NCBI RefSeq assembly: GCF_001401155.1
Contig: NZ_LJRO01000352.1
Location: 1-64,000, forward strand
Length of the DNA stretch: 64,000 nt
Direction: 5' to 3'
Source: Pseudomonas tremae
Lineage (GTDB): Bacteria > Pseudomonadota > Gammaproteobacteria > Pseudomonadales > Pseudomonadaceae
The notes beneath the pieces were generated by a model. It was not told the DNA's origin and did no database searches. It saw only the letters and a program-made list of their open reading frames with translations. This document shows positions 13,601-22,936 of the stretch, piece by piece (the first letter of the stretch is position 1; every line of letters starts with the position of its first letter). The position numbers and the translations under genes are program-made.

Positions 13601-14826
13601 GCGAACGTTACAAACTGCCTTACGGTGCAGTGATTTCGGTGAAGGAAGGCGACAAGGTCGACGCTGGTTCGATCGTGGCCAAGTGGGATCCGCACACCCA
13701 CCCAATCGTCACCGAGATGAAAGGTACTGTTACCTACGTTGGCATGGAAGAGGGCATCACGATCAAGCGTCAGACAGACGAACTGACCGGTATGACCAAC
13801 ATCGAAGTGCTCGACGCAAAAGACCGCCCGGCCGCTGGCAAGGACATTCGTCCTGCTGTGAAGATGGTAGGTCTGGATGGCAAGGATCTGCTGCTGCCAG
13901 GTACTGACGTACCGGCTCAGTACTTCCTGCCGGCTAACGCCCTGGTTGGTGTAGCTGACGGTGCGCAGATCGCGATCGGTGATGTTATCGCTCGTATTCC
14001 GCAAGAGACTTCGAAGACACGTGACATCACCGGTGGTCTGCCGCGTGTTGCCGACCTTTTCGAAGCACGTCGTCCGAAAGAGGCGTCGATCCTTGCAGAA
14101 GTCAGCGGTACCATCGCATTCGGTAAAGAGACCAAAGGCAAGCGTCGTCTGGTCATTACCCCGAACGATGGCAGCGATCCGTACGAAGAGCTGATTCCGA
14201 AGTGGCGTCACCTGAACGTCTTCGAAGGCGAACAAGTGAACCGCGGCGAAGTTATCTCCGACGGTCCTAGCGATCCACACGATATCCTGCGTTTGCTGGG
14301 TGTCAGTGCGCTGGCCAAGTACATCGTCAACGAGATTCAAGACGTATACCGTCTGCAAGGCGTGAAGATCAACGACAAGCACATCGAGACCATTCTGCGT
14401 CAGATGTTGCGTAAAGTTGAGATTGCCGAATCCGGCGATTCCAGTTTCATCAAGGGCGACCAGATGGAATTGACTCACGTCCTGGTAGAAAACGAGCGTT
14501 TGGGCGCAGACGACAAGTTTGTTTCCAAATTCACTCGCGTGTTGCTGGGTATCACCAAGGCATCGTTGTCCACCGAGTCGTTCATCTCCGCGGCCTCCTT
14601 CCAGGAGACAACCCGCGTACTGACCGAGGCGGCTGTGACAGGCAAGCGCGACTACCTGCGTGGCCTGAAAGAAAACGTGGTTGTGGGTCGTCTGATCCCG
14701 GCCGGTACCGGTCTGGCTTATCACAGCGAGCGCAAGCGTCGTCGTGAAATGGACAAACCGACCCGAGTCAGTGCAAGTGAAGTTGAAGCTGCCCTGACGG
14801 AAGCGTTGAACTCCAGCGGTAACTAA
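10627..14826 (+). CDS. rpoC: RNA polymerase subunit beta'
   Basis: Catalytic subunit of RNA polymerase, 1399 aa. It starts at TTG (10627) after a strong AGGAGGAAA site. The N-terminal zinc site (C-x-C ... C-x2-C around residues 71-89) is present, as are the Mg2+-binding NADFDGDQM with Asp460, 462 and 464, and the second zinc site in CETRYGICAKC. A TTG start on such an essential gene is compensated by the near-perfect ribosome binding site. Confidence 0.99.
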   Translation: MKDLLNLLKNQGQVEEFDAIRIGLASPEMIRSWSFGEVKKPETINYRTFKPERDGLFCAKIFGPVKDYECLCGKYKRLKHRGVICEKCGVEVALAKVRRERMAHIELASPVAHIWFLKSLPSRIGLLMDMTLRDIERVLYFESYVVIDPGMTTLEKGQLLNDEQYFEALEEFGDDFDARMGAEAVRELLHAIDLEHEIGRLREEIPQTNSETKIKKLSKRLKLMEAFQGSGNLPEWMVLTVLPVLPPDLRPLVPLDGGRFATSDLNDLYRRVINRNNRLKRLLDLSAPDIIVRNEKRMLQEAVDALLDNGRRGRAITGSNKRPLKSLADMIKGKQGRFRQNLLGKRVDYSGRSVITVGPTLRLHQCGLPKKMALELFKPFIFGKLEMRGLATTIKAAKKMVERELPEVWDVLAEVIREHPVLLNRAPTLHRLGIQAFEPVLIEGKAIQLHPLVCAAYNADFDGDQMAVHVPLTLEAQLEARALMMSTNNILSPANGEPIIVPSQDVVLGLYYMTREAINAKGEGRVFADLQEVDRVFRAGEAALHAKVKVRIHETVNDRDGGSVKNTRIVDTTVGRALLFQVVPAGLSYDVVNQPMKKKAISKLINQCYRVVGLKETVIFADQLMYTGFAYSTISGVSIGVNDFVIPDEKARIIDAATEEVKEIESQYASGLVTQGEKYNKVIDLWSKANDEVSKAMMSNLSKERVIDRHGVEVDQESFNSMYMMADSGARGSAAQIRQLAGMRGLMAKPDGSIIETPITANFREGLSVLQYFISTHGARKGLADTALKTANSGYLTRRLVDVAQDLVVTEVDCGTEHGLLMTPHIEGGDVVEPLGERVLGRVIARDVFKPGTEEVIVPAGTLVDEKWVEFIELNSIDEVIVRSPISCETRYGICAKCYGRDLARGHQVNIGEAVGVIAAQSIGEPGTQLTMRTFHIGGAASRTSAADSVQVKNGGTVRLHNLKHVERVDGHLVAVSRSGELAIADDFGRERERYKLPYGAVISVKEGDKVDAGSIVAKWDPHTHPIVTEMKGTVTYVGMEEGITIKRQTDELTGMTNIEVLDAKDRPAAGKDIRPAVKMVGLDGKDLLLPGTDVPAQYFLPANALVGVADGAQIAIGDVIARIPQETSKTRDITGGLPRVADLFEARRPKEASILAEVSGTIAFGKETKGKRRLVITPNDGSDPYEELIPKWRHLNVFEGEQVNRGEVISDGPSDPHDILRLLGVSALAKYIVNEIQDVYRLQGVKINDKHIETILRQMLRKVEIAESGDSSFIKGDQMELTHVLVENERLGADDKFVSKFTRVLLGITKASLSTESFISAASFQETTRVLTEAAVTGKRDYLRGLKENVVVGRLIPAGTGLAYHSERKRRREMDKPTRVSASEVEAALTEALNSSGN

Positions 14827-14830
14827 GACC

Positions 14831-14905
14831 AAAGCCTCGGCATTTTCTTCCGGCAACCCGCACATTTCGTGCAGGTTGCCGGGCGAGGCGGCCGGGGCTT
14901 TGTCT
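14831..14905 (+). terminator. Nested terminator after rpoC
   Basis: Two-tier hairpin: outer arms AAAGCCTCGGC (14831-14841) and GCCGGGGCTTT (14891-14901), inner arms CGGCAACC (14851-14858) and GGTTGCCG (14874-14881). It closes the rpoBC unit and ends four bases before the str promoter -35 box. Confidence 0.7.
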
Positions 14906-14933
14906 TGACTGGGCACAGGATCCTCTTTAGACT
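14905..14933 (+). promoter_or_regulatory. str operon promoter
   Basis: TTGACT (14905-14910), 17-bp spacer, TAGACT (14928-14933), about 90 bases before rpsL. Confidence 0.7.
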
Positions 14934-15023
14934 CTTGTACCCCTAAATTTGGCGGGGCGTTTGTCTCGTCAATTGCTTTTCTTGTAAGACAATAGCGTCG
15001 CAAGACAACAGTGGAGCTAGTAG

Positions 15024-15395
15024 ATGGCAACTATCAACCAGCTGGTACGTCAGCCGCGTAAGCGTATCGTCGAGAAATCCGACGTGCCTGCGCTGCAGAA
15101 CTGCCCGCAACGTCGCGGTGTTTGCACTCGTGTGTATACCACCACGCCGAAAAAACCTAACTCGGCATTGCGTAAAGTCTGCCGTGTTCGCCTGACCAAC
15201 GGTTTCGAGGTTTCCTCGTACATCGGTGGTGAAGGTCACAACCTGCAAGAACACAGCGTGGTACTGATCCGTGGCGGTCGTGTAAAAGACTTGCCAGGTG
15301 TTCGTTATCACACCGTTCGTGGTTCTCTGGATACTTCCGGCGTTAAAGGCCGTAACCAGGGTCGCTCGAAATACGGTACCAAGAAGCCTAAGTAG
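15024..15395 (+). CDS. rpsL: 30S ribosomal protein S12
   Basis: S12 monitors decoding at the A site. 123 aa. Lys43 (TTTPKKPN) and Lys88 (RGGRVKDLPG) are the streptomycin-sensitive residues; Asp89 is the usual methylthiolation site. First gene of the str operon. Confidence 0.99.
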   Translation: MATINQLVRQPRKRIVEKSDVPALQNCPQRRGVCTRVYTTTPKKPNSALRKVCRVRLTNGFEVSSYIGGEGHNLQEHSVVLIRGGRVKDLPGVRYHTVRGSLDTSGVKGRNQGRSKYGTKKPK

Positions 15396-15517
15396 TATTT
15401 GGCTTCTGTTTGAAATTGCAGATTTCTATTTTTCTGAGTCGATAAGAGTAAGGTCGGGCGCATCCTTTGTTGGATGGTGGTCCCGAGCTAACCTGAAGAC
15501 CGTTTGAGGGCTTATCC

Positions 15518-15988
15518 ATGCCAAGAAGACGCGTAGCAGCCAAGCGCGAAGTGCTTGACGATCCAAAATACGGCAGCCAGATCCTGGCCAAGTTCATGAA
15601 CCACGTAATGGAAAGCGGCAAAAAAGCCGTTGCCGAGCGTATCGTTTATGGCGCGCTGGAAAAGGTTAAAGAACGCAAGAACAGCGACCCCCTGGAAATC
15701 TTCGAGAAAGCTCTCGACGCCATCGCTCCGCTGGTCGAAGTGAAGTCGCGCCGTGTAGGCGGTGCTACTTACCAGGTTCCTGTCGAAGTTCGTCCGTCCC
15801 GTCGTAATGCTCTGGCAATGCGTTGGCTGGTAGACTTCGCGCGCAAGCGCGGTGAGAAGTCTATGGCTCTGCGTTTGGCTGGCGAACTGATGGACGCCGC
15901 CGAAGGTAAAGGTGCTGCGGTCAAGAAGCGTGAAGACGTGCACCGTATGGCCGAGGCCAACAAGGCTTTCTCGCACTACCGCTTCTAA
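15518..15988 (+). CDS. rpsG: 30S ribosomal protein S7
   Basis: S7 nucleates assembly of the 30S head and, in enterobacteria, represses str operon translation from the rpsL-rpsG spacer. 156 aa with the usual MPRRRVAAKREVL start. The 122-base spacer after rpsL is longer than most spacings in this block and could hold such a control site, though no structure was proven. Confidence 0.98.
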   Translation: MPRRRVAAKREVLDDPKYGSQILAKFMNHVMESGKKAVAERIVYGALEKVKERKNSDPLEIFEKALDAIAPLVEVKSRRVGGATYQVPVEVRPSRRNALAMRWLVDFARKRGEKSMALRLAGELMDAAEGKGAAVKKREDVHRMAEANKAFSHYRF

Positions 15989-16018
15989 TTTCAGCGTCAC
16001 TATATTTGCGAGGGCTTT

Positions 16019-18124
16019 ATGGCTCGTACTACTCCGATTAGCCGTTACCGTAACATCGGTATCGTCGCTCACGTGGATGCTGGTAAAACCACCACCACCG
16101 AGCGCGTCCTTTTTTACACCGGCAAAAGCCACAAAATGGGCGAGGTGCATGACGGCGCCGCGACCACGGACTGGATGGTTCAGGAGCAGGAGCGTGGTAT
16201 TACCATTACTTCTGCTGCTATCACTGCCTTCTGGCAGGGTTCCGAGAAGCAACACAAAGACCAATACCGTTTCAACGTTATTGACACCCCGGGCCACGTA
16301 GACTTCACCATTGAAGTTGAGCGTTCCCTGCGTGTACTCGACGGCGCGGTCGTTGTGTTCTGCGGTACTTCCGGTGTAGAGCCTCAGTCCGAAACCGTAT
16401 GGCGTCAAGCCAACAAATACGGCGTTCCACGTATCGTCTACGTGAACAAGATGGACCGTGCCGGTGCTAACTTTCTGCGCGTAATCGCTCAGATCAAGCA
16501 GCGTCTGGGTCACACTCCGGTGCCTATTCAGTTGGCCATCGGTGCTGAAGACAACTTCCAGGGTCAAATCGACCTGATGGCTATGGAAGCTGTTTACTGG
16601 AATGACGCTGACAAAGGCATGGTTCCTGTTCGCAAGCCTATCCCTGCTGAAATGCAGGAACTGGCTGATGAATGGCGCGCCAATATGGTTGAGGCTGCAG
16701 CCGAAGCCAACGAAGAGCTGATGAACAAGTATCTTGAAGGTGAAGAACTCACCAACGAGGAAATCAAGGCCGCTCTGCGTCAGCGTACTATCGCTGGTGA
16801 GATCGTTCTTGCTGTTTGCGGTTCTTCATTCAAGAACAAGGGTGTTCCCCTGGTTCTCGACGCCGTGATCGACTACCTGCCGGCTCCAATTGACATTCCA
16901 GCTATCAAGGGTACCGACCCTGATAACGAAGAAATTCAGATGGAGCGTCATGCGGACGACAGCGAGCCGTTCTCGGCTTTGGCGTTCAAGATTGCTACCG
17001 ACCCATTCGTGGGTACTTTGACCTTTGTCCGTGTTTACTCGGGCGTGTTGGCATCCGGCGACGGCGTGATCAACTCGGTCAAAGGCAAAAAAGAGCGTGT
17101 GGGTCGTATGGTGCAGATGCACGCAAACGCTCGCGAAGAGATCAAGGAAGTACGCGCTGGCGACATCGCGGCCCTGATCGGCATGAAGGACGTCACCACT
17201 GGTGAAACCTTGTGCAACGCTGACAAGCCAATCATCCTGGTTCGCATGGACTTCCCGGAGCCGGTTATTTCGGTCGCCGTTGAGCCGAAGACCAAGGATG
17301 ACCAGGAAAAAATGGGTATTGCACTGGGCAAACTTGCTCAGGAAGACCCGTCTTTCCGCGTCAAGACTGATGAAGAGACTGGTCAAACGATCATCTCTGG
17401 CATGGGCGAGCTCCACTTGGACATCCTGGTTGACCGGATGCGCCGTGAGTTCAACGTCGAAGCCAACATCGGCAAGCCTCAGGTTTCCTATCGTGAGCGC
17501 ATCACGAAGAATTGTGAAATCGAAGGCAAGTTCGTTCGTCAATCCGGCGGTCGTGGCCAGTTTGGTCATTGCTGGATCCGTTTTGCGCCTGCTGACGAAG
17601 GTCAGGAAGGTCTGCAATTCGTAAACGAAGTGGTAGGTGGTGTTGTTCCGAAGGAATACATCCCGGCTATCCAGAAGGGTATCGAAGAGCAGATGAAGAA
17701 CGGTGTTGTTGCCGGTTATCCGCTGATCGGCCTGAAGGCTACCGTGTTTGATGGTTCCTACCATGACGTCGACTCGAACGAGATGGCGTTTAAGGTGGCT
17801 GCTTCCATGGCGACCAAGCAACTGGCCCAGAAGGGCGGTGGTGAGTTGCTTGAGCCGATCATGGCGGTAGAGGTTGTTACGCCTGAAGACTATATGGGTG
17901 ACGTGATGGGCGACCTTAACCGTCGTCGCGGCATGATCTTGGGTATGGAAGATACGGTTTCCGGTAAAGTGATTCGTGCCGAGGTTCCGTTGGGTGAGAT
18001 GTTCGGTTATGCGACTGACGTTCGCTCCATGTCCCAGGGTCGCGCAAGCTACTCTATGGAATTCAAAAAATACAATGCAGCTCCGTCGCACGTCGTCGAA
18101 ACTGTAACCAAAAAACAAGGCTGA
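16019..18124 (+). CDS. fusA: Elongation factor G
   Basis: GTPase that drives ribosome translocation. 701 aa with G1 AHVDAGKTTTTERVL (residues 17-31), G3 DTPGHVDF, G4 NKMD, then domains II-V with the C-terminal region intact. Third gene of the str operon, 30 bases after rpsG. Confidence 0.99.
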   Translation: MARTTPISRYRNIGIVAHVDAGKTTTTERVLFYTGKSHKMGEVHDGAATTDWMVQEQERGITITSAAITAFWQGSEKQHKDQYRFNVIDTPGHVDFTIEVERSLRVLDGAVVVFCGTSGVEPQSETVWRQANKYGVPRIVYVNKMDRAGANFLRVIAQIKQRLGHTPVPIQLAIGAEDNFQGQIDLMAMEAVYWNDADKGMVPVRKPIPAEMQELADEWRANMVEAAAEANEELMNKYLEGEELTNEEIKAALRQRTIAGEIVLAVCGSSFKNKGVPLVLDAVIDYLPAPIDIPAIKGTDPDNEEIQMERHADDSEPFSALAFKIATDPFVGTLTFVRVYSGVLASGDGVINSVKGKKERVGRMVQMHANAREEIKEVRAGDIAALIGMKDVTTGETLCNADKPIILVRMDFPEPVISVAVEPKTKDDQEKMGIALGKLAQEDPSFRVKTDEETGQTIISGMGELHLDILVDRMRREFNVEANIGKPQVSYRERITKNCEIEGKFVRQSGGRGQFGHCWIRFAPADEGQEGLQFVNEVVGGVVPKEYIPAIQKGIEEQMKNGVVAGYPLIGLKATVFDGSYHDVDSNEMAFKVAASMATKQLAQKGGGELLEPIMAVEVVTPEDYMGDVMGDLNRRRGMILGMEDTVSGKVIRAEVPLGEMFGYATDVRSMSQGRASYSMEFKKYNAAPSHVVETVTKKQG

Positions 18125-18154
18125 TTCAGCGCCTTAGGCTAGGAGTTATTTGTC

Positions 18155-19348
18155 GTGGCTAAAGAAAAATTTGATCGTTCCCTTCCGCACGTCAACGTTG
18201 GCACTATCGGTCACGTTGACCACGGTAAAACTACACTGACTGCTGCTCTGACTCGCGTTTGCTCCGAAATTTTCGGTTCTGCAGTCGTCGATTTCGATAA
18301 AATCGACAGCGCACCAGAAGAAAAAGCTCGTGGTATCACCATCAACACCGCGCACGTTGAATACAACTCGCTGATCCGTCACTACGCTCACGTTGACTGC
18401 CCAGGTCACGCTGACTATGTGAAGAACATGATCACCGGTGCTGCCCAGATGGACGGCGCGATCCTGGTTTGCTCGGCCGCTGATGGTCCGATGCCGCAAA
18501 CCCGTGAGCACATCCTGCTGTCCCGTCAGGTAGGTGTACCGTACATCGTTGTCTACCTGAACAAGGCTGACCTGGTAGACGACGCTGAGCTGCTGGAACT
18601 GGTTGAGATGGAAGTGCGCGATCTGCTGAGCACTTACGACTTCCCAGGTGACGACACTCCGATCATCATCGGTTCTGCTCGTATGGCTCTGGAAGGCAAA
18701 GACGATAACGAAATGGGCACCACGTCCGTTCGTAAACTGGTTGAGACTCTGGACAGCTACATTCCAGATCCAGTACGTGTTATCGACAAGCCGTTCCTGA
18801 TGCCAATCGAAGACGTATTCTCGATCTCCGGTCGCGGTACTGTTGTAACTGGTCGTATCGAGCGCGGTATCGTCAAGGTTCAAGATCCACTGGAAATCGT
18901 TGGTCTGCGTGACACTACCGTCACCACCTGCACCGGTGTTGAAATGTTCCGTAAGCTGCTCGACGAAGGTCGTGCTGGCGAGAACTGCGGCGTTCTGCTG
19001 CGTGGTACCAAGCGTGACGACGTTGAGCGTGGCCAGGTTCTGGTTAAGCCAGGTTCGGTTAAGCCGCACACCAAGTTCGAAGCTGAAGTGTACGTGCTGA
19101 GCAAAGAAGAAGGCGGTCGTCACACTCCGTTCTTCAAAGGCTACCGTCCACAGTTCTACTTCCGTACTACCGACGTAACTGGTAACTGCGAACTGCCAGA
19201 CGGCGTAGAAATGGTAATGCCAGGCGACAACATCAAAATGGTTGTCACCCTGATCAAAACCATCGCGATGGAAGACGGTCTGCGCTTCGCAATCCGTGAA
19301 GGCGGCCGTACCGTTGGTGCTGGCGTTGTAGCTAAAATCCTCGAGTAA
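18155..19348 (+). CDS. tuf: Elongation factor Tu
   Basis: GTPase delivering aminoacyl-tRNA to the ribosome. 397 aa starting at GTG (18155) after AGGAG. G1 GHVDHGKTTL, G3 DCPGHADY and G4 NKAD are visible (Ala instead of the common Cys in the last). This is the only tuf gene in the window; the usual second site near the tRNA genes is empty. Confidence 0.99.
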   Translation: MAKEKFDRSLPHVNVGTIGHVDHGKTTLTAALTRVCSEIFGSAVVDFDKIDSAPEEKARGITINTAHVEYNSLIRHYAHVDCPGHADYVKNMITGAAQMDGAILVCSAADGPMPQTREHILLSRQVGVPYIVVYLNKADLVDDAELLELVEMEVRDLLSTYDFPGDDTPIIIGSARMALEGKDDNEMGTTSVRKLVETLDSYIPDPVRVIDKPFLMPIEDVFSISGRGTVVTGRIERGIVKVQDPLEIVGLRDTTVTTCTGVEMFRKLLDEGRAGENCGVLLRGTKRDDVERGQVLVKPGSVKPHTKFEAEVYVLSKEEGGRHTPFFKGYRPQFYFRTTDVTGNCELPDGVEMVMPGDNIKMVVTLIKTIAMEDGLRFAIREGGRTVGAGVVAKILE

Positions 19349-19382
19349 GCTCTTTTTTGAGTGACCTTTAGTGTTTTGAAGG

Positions 19383-19409
19383 GGCCCCCGCTTAGCGGGG
19401 GCCTTTTTT
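19383..19409 (+). terminator. str operon terminator
   Basis: Perfect GGCCCCCGC (19383-19391) / GCGGGGGCC (19395-19403) stem with loop TTA and a T6 tail. Confidence 0.9.
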
Positions 19410-19415
19410 ATTGGG

Positions 19416-19444
19416 TTGACACCCTGTTAGGTCGTCTATAGAAT
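19416..19444 (+). promoter_or_regulatory. S10 operon promoter
   Basis: Consensus TTGACA (19416-19421), 17-bp spacer, TAGAAT (19439-19444), GC-rich discriminator TGCGCCTCC. It starts 12 bases after the str terminator stem. Confidence 0.8.
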
Positions 19445-19506
19445 TGCGCCTCCTTTTAACGGGCGTATTGCGCTCGGTGGGAACAGCAATCTGGAGTCTG
19501 AATCCA

Positions 19507-19818
19507 ATGCAAAACCAGCAAATCCGTATCAGGTTGAAGGCTTTTGACCATCGCCTGATCGACCAATCAACCCAGGAAATCGTGGAAACCGCGAAACGTA
19601 CTGGTGCACAGGTGCGTGGTCCGATTCCACTGCCGACTCGTAAAGAGCGGTTCACCGTTCTGGTTTCTCCGCACGTCAACAAAGACGCGCGCGACCAGTA
19701 TGAGATCCGTACTCATAAACGCGTTCTGGACATTGTTCAGCCAACGGAAAAAACCGTTGATGCGCTTATGAAGCTTGATCTTGCGGCCGGTGTGGAAGTT
19801 CAGATCAGCCTCGGCTAA
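19507..19818 (+). CDS. rpsJ: 30S ribosomal protein S10
   Basis: S10 is part of the 30S head and, as NusE, joins NusB in antitermination complexes. The ATG at 19507 gives the standard 103-aa protein MQNQQIRIRLKAFDHRL; an in-frame extension back to 19444 runs into the promoter and is rejected. Confidence 0.98.
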   Translation: MQNQQIRIRLKAFDHRLIDQSTQEIVETAKRTGAQVRGPIPLPTRKERFTVLVSPHVNKDARDQYEIRTHKRVLDIVQPTEKTVDALMKLDLAAGVEVQISLG

Positions 19819-19899
19819 GACTTGGGTCTTAGTCGTGTAACGCTCTGAAATGGGCGGCCATAGCGGGTGAAAGCCCCGTACACTCATGAGGTTTACAAC

Positions 19900-20535
19900 A
19901 TGACTATTGGTGTAGTCGGTCGTAAATGCGGTATGACCCGTATTTTCACCGAAGAAGGTGTCTCCATTCCGGTCACGGTCATTGAGATCGAGCCGAATCG
20001 CGTCACTCAGTTCAAAACCGAAGAAACCGATGGCTATCGTGCAGTGCAAGTCACTGTCGGCGAGCGTCGTGCTTCGCGTGTTACAGCCGCTCAGGCTGGT
20101 CACTTCGCTAAAGCGAACGTAGCCGCCGGTCGTACCGTCATGGAGTTCCGTCTTGAAGAAGGCGACTACCAGACTGGCGATCAGATCAACGCTGAAATCT
20201 TCGCCGCTGGTCAACTGGTCGATGTGACCGGTCAGTCCAAAGGTAAGGGCTTCCAGGGTACGATCAAGCGTTGGAATTTCCGTGGTCAGGACAATACCCA
20301 CGGTAACTCCGTCTCCCACCGCGTCCCGGGCTCTATCGGCCAGTGCCAGACTCCTGGTCGTGTATTCAAGGGCAAAAAAATGTCCGGTCATATGGGCGCT
20401 GAGCGCGTGACCGTGCAGTCCCTCGAAGTAGTGCGCGTGGACGCTGAACGCAATCTGTTGTTGGTCAAGGGTGCTGTTCCTGGCGCTACTGGCGGCAACC
20501 TGGTTGTACGTCCGGCAGCCAAGGCTCGCGGTTAA
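19900..20535 (+). CDS. rplC: 50S ribosomal protein L3
   Basis: Early-assembling 23S-binding protein near the peptidyl-transferase centre. 211 aa with the long loop GNSVSHRVPGSIGQCQTPGR that contains the usual PrmB-methylated glutamine. The ATG at 19900 (MTIGVVGRKCG) is chosen over the in-frame codon at 19867. Confidence 0.98.
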   Translation: MTIGVVGRKCGMTRIFTEEGVSIPVTVIEIEPNRVTQFKTEETDGYRAVQVTVGERRASRVTAAQAGHFAKANVAAGRTVMEFRLEEGDYQTGDQINAEIFAAGQLVDVTGQSKGKGFQGTIKRWNFRGQDNTHGNSVSHRVPGSIGQCQTPGRVFKGKKMSGHMGAERVTVQSLEVVRVDAERNLLLVKGAVPGATGGNLVVRPAAKARG

Positions 20536-20547
20536 GGGGAAGCTGAC

Positions 20548-21150
20548 ATGCAATTAAATGTAAATGACGCTCAGGCAATCGAAGTTTCCGAACTGACATT
20601 TGGCGGCGAATTCAACGAGACGCTGGTTCACCAGGCAGTCGTGGCCTACATGGCTGGCGGTCGTCAGGGTAGCAAGCAGCAAAAGACCCGTTCCGACGTT
20701 CGTGGTGGCGGTAAGCGCCCTTGGCGTCAGAAAGGTACTGGCCGTGCTCGTGCCGGTACTATCCGTAGCCCAATCTGGCGTGGCGGCGGTACCACTTTCG
20801 CAGCTCGTCCTCAGGATCACACTCAGAAGCTCAACAAGAAGATGTACCGCGCAGCTCTGCGCTCCATTCTTGCTGAACTGGTCCGTACTGATCGTCTGGT
20901 CGTGGTTCAGGACTTCGCTGTTGAAGCACCGAAAACCAAAGATTTGCTGAACAAGCTGACTGGCATGGGCCTGACTGACGTCCTGATCGTGTCTGACGCT
21001 GTTGACCAAAATCTGTACCTGGCTGCTCGTAACCTGCCTCACGTCGATGTGCGTGATGTTCAAGGTTCCGATCCAGTTAGTCTGATCGCATACGACAAAG
21101 TGTTGATCACTGTGTCGGCCGTGAAGAAATTCGAGGAGCTGCTGGGATGA
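20548..21150 (+). CDS. rplD: 50S ribosomal protein L4
   Basis: L4 lines the exit tunnel and in E. coli regulates the S10 operon at transcription and translation. 200 aa, complete, with the tunnel loop [15 protein letters not shown]. It overlaps rplW by 4 bases (ATGA). Confidence 0.98.
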
Positions 21151-21446
21151 ACCAGGAACGCGTATTTAAAGTTCTGCTTGGCCCGCACGTTTCCGAGAAG
21201 GCTACGGTTCTGGCAGACAAGAAAGGTCAGTTCGTTTTCAAGGTTGCTACTGACGCAACCAAGCTGGAAATCAAGAAGGCCGTCGAAAGCCTGTTCAGCG
21301 TGAAAGTAGAGCGTGTTACTACCCTGAATGTTCTGGGTAAGAGCAAGCGCACTGCTCGCGGTCTGGGCAAGCGTAATGACTGGAAGAAGGCAGTTATCTC
21401 CCTTCAGCCAGGCCAAGATCTCGATTTCAGCAGCAGTGCTGAGTAA
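21147..21446 (+). CDS. rplW: 50S ribosomal protein L23
   Basis: L23 sits at the tunnel exit and docks trigger factor and SRP. 99 aa with the conserved start [19 protein letters not shown]. Its start overlaps the rplD stop. Confidence 0.98.
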
Positions 21447-21460
21447 GGAAGGGGTGCATC

Positions 21461-22285
21461 ATGGCAATCGTTAAATGCAAACCGACTTCCCCTGGCCGCC
21501 GTTTTGTGGTCAAGGTGGTCAACAAGGAGCTCCATAAAGGCGCTCCTCACGCACCGCTGCTCGAGAAAAAATCGAAGTCTGGTGGTCGTAACAACAATGG
21601 TCGCATTACTACCCGTCATATCGGTGGTGGCGCTAAACAGCATTATCGTCTGGTCGACTTCCGTCGCAACGACAAGGATGGCATCGCTGCCACCGTCGAG
21701 CGTATCGAATACGATCCAAACCGTACTGCACACATTGCCCTGCTGCTTTATGCAGACGGCGAGCGCCGCTACATCATCGCCCCTAAAGGCGTGAGTGCTG
21801 GCGACCAGCTGGTTGCAGGTGCTTTGGCACCAATCAAGCCAGGCAACGCTCTTCAACTGCGCAACATTCCAGTTGGTAGCACCGTACACGGCATCGAATT
21901 GAAGCCAGGTAAAGGCGCACAGATCGCTCGTTCCGCTGGTGCTTCGGCACAGTTGATCGCTCGTGAAGGTGTGTACGTTACCCTGCGTCTTCGCTCCGGT
22001 GAGATGCGTAAAGTATTGGCTGAGTGCCGTGCGACGCTGGGCGAAGTCTCGAACTCCGAGCACAGCCTTCGTTCGCTGGGTAAAGCTGGTGCCAAACGCT
22101 GGCGTGGCGTTCGCCCAACCGTTCGTGGTGTTGCCATGAACCCGGTTGACCACCCACATGGTGGTGGTGAAGGTCGTACCTCTGGTGGTCGTCATCCGGT
22201 ATCGCCGTGGGGCTTCCCGACTAAGGGCGCGAAGACTCGTGGTAATAAGCGTACCGACAAAATGATCGTCCGTCGTCGCAAGTAA
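21461..22285 (+). CDS. rplB: 50S ribosomal protein L2
   Basis: Largest primary 23S-binding protein, needed for subunit joining and peptidyl transfer. 274 aa with the C-terminal NPVDHPHGGGEGR motif, including the functionally critical histidine. Confidence 0.99.
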   Translation: MAIVKCKPTSPGRRFVVKVVNKELHKGAPHAPLLEKKSKSGGRNNNGRITTRHIGGGAKQHYRLVDFRRNDKDGIAATVERIEYDPNRTAHIALLLYADGERRYIIAPKGVSAGDQLVAGALAPIKPGNALQLRNIPVGSTVHGIELKPGKGAQIARSAGASAQLIAREGVYVTLRLRSGEMRKVLAECRATLGEVSNSEHSLRSLGKAGAKRWRGVRPTVRGVAMNPVDHPHGGGEGRTSGGRHPVSPWGFPTKGAKTRGNKRTDKMIVRRRK

Positions 22286-22301
22286 ATAGAGGGATACGAC
22301 A

Positions 22302-22577
22302 GTGCCACGTTCTCTGAAAAAAGGTCCTTTTATTGATCTTCACCTACTGAAGAAGATCGAAGTGGCGGCGGAAAAGAATGATCGCAAACCAGTTAAAACC
22401 TGGTCGCGTCGTTCTATGATCCTGCCACAAATGGTCGGTTTGACCATTGCAGTGCATAACGGTCGTCAACATGTTCCAGTTCTCGTGAACGAAGACATGG
22501 TCGGCCATAAACTAGGCGAGTTTGCCGGTACCCGCACATATCGTGGGCACGTGGCAGACAAGAAAGCCAAGCGTTAA
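22302..22577 (+). CDS. rpsS: 30S ribosomal protein S19
   Basis: Head protein contacting S13 and A-site tRNA. 91 aa, GTG start at 22302 giving the invariant MPRSLKKGPFID. Spacing of 16 bases from rplB. Confidence 0.98.
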   Translation: MPRSLKKGPFIDLHLLKKIEVAAEKNDRKPVKTWSRRSMILPQMVGLTIAVHNGRQHVPVLVNEDMVGHKLGEFAGTRTYRGHVADKKAKR

Positions 22578-22590
22578 GGGGTAAGGAACG

Positions 22591-22923
22591 ATGGAAGTAG
22601 CCGCTAAGTTGTCGGGCGCTCGAATCTCCGCCCAGAAAGCCCGCTTGGTCGCCGACCAGATCCGCGGGAAGAAGGTGGGCGAAGCGCTCAACCTGTTGGC
22701 TTTCAGCAGTAAGAAAGCCGCCGAGATCCTGAAGAAAGTGCTGGAGTCGGCTGTAGCCAACGCCGAGCATAACGAAGGCGCAGACGTTGATGACCTTAAG
22801 GTCTCCACCGTTTTCGTCAACGAAGGGCGTTCGCTGAAGCGCATCATGCCACGTGCTAAAGGCCGTGCTGATCGCATCGTCAAGCGGTCTTGCCATATAA
22901 CTGTCAAGGTTGCTGACAAGTAA
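22591..22923 (+). CDS. rplV: 50S ribosomal protein L22
   Basis: L22 contributes a beta-hairpin to the exit tunnel (macrolide-relevant loop, here near residues 80-95, [17 protein letters not shown]). 110 aa, wild-type appearance with no insertions. Confidence 0.98.
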
Positions 22924-22936
22924 CGGAGTCGAAGAG

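Noticed and set aside
11461..15030. 1189-codon antisense frame across rpoC
   Set aside because: Same reason: shadow of rpoC and rpsL codon structure, no recognisable protein.
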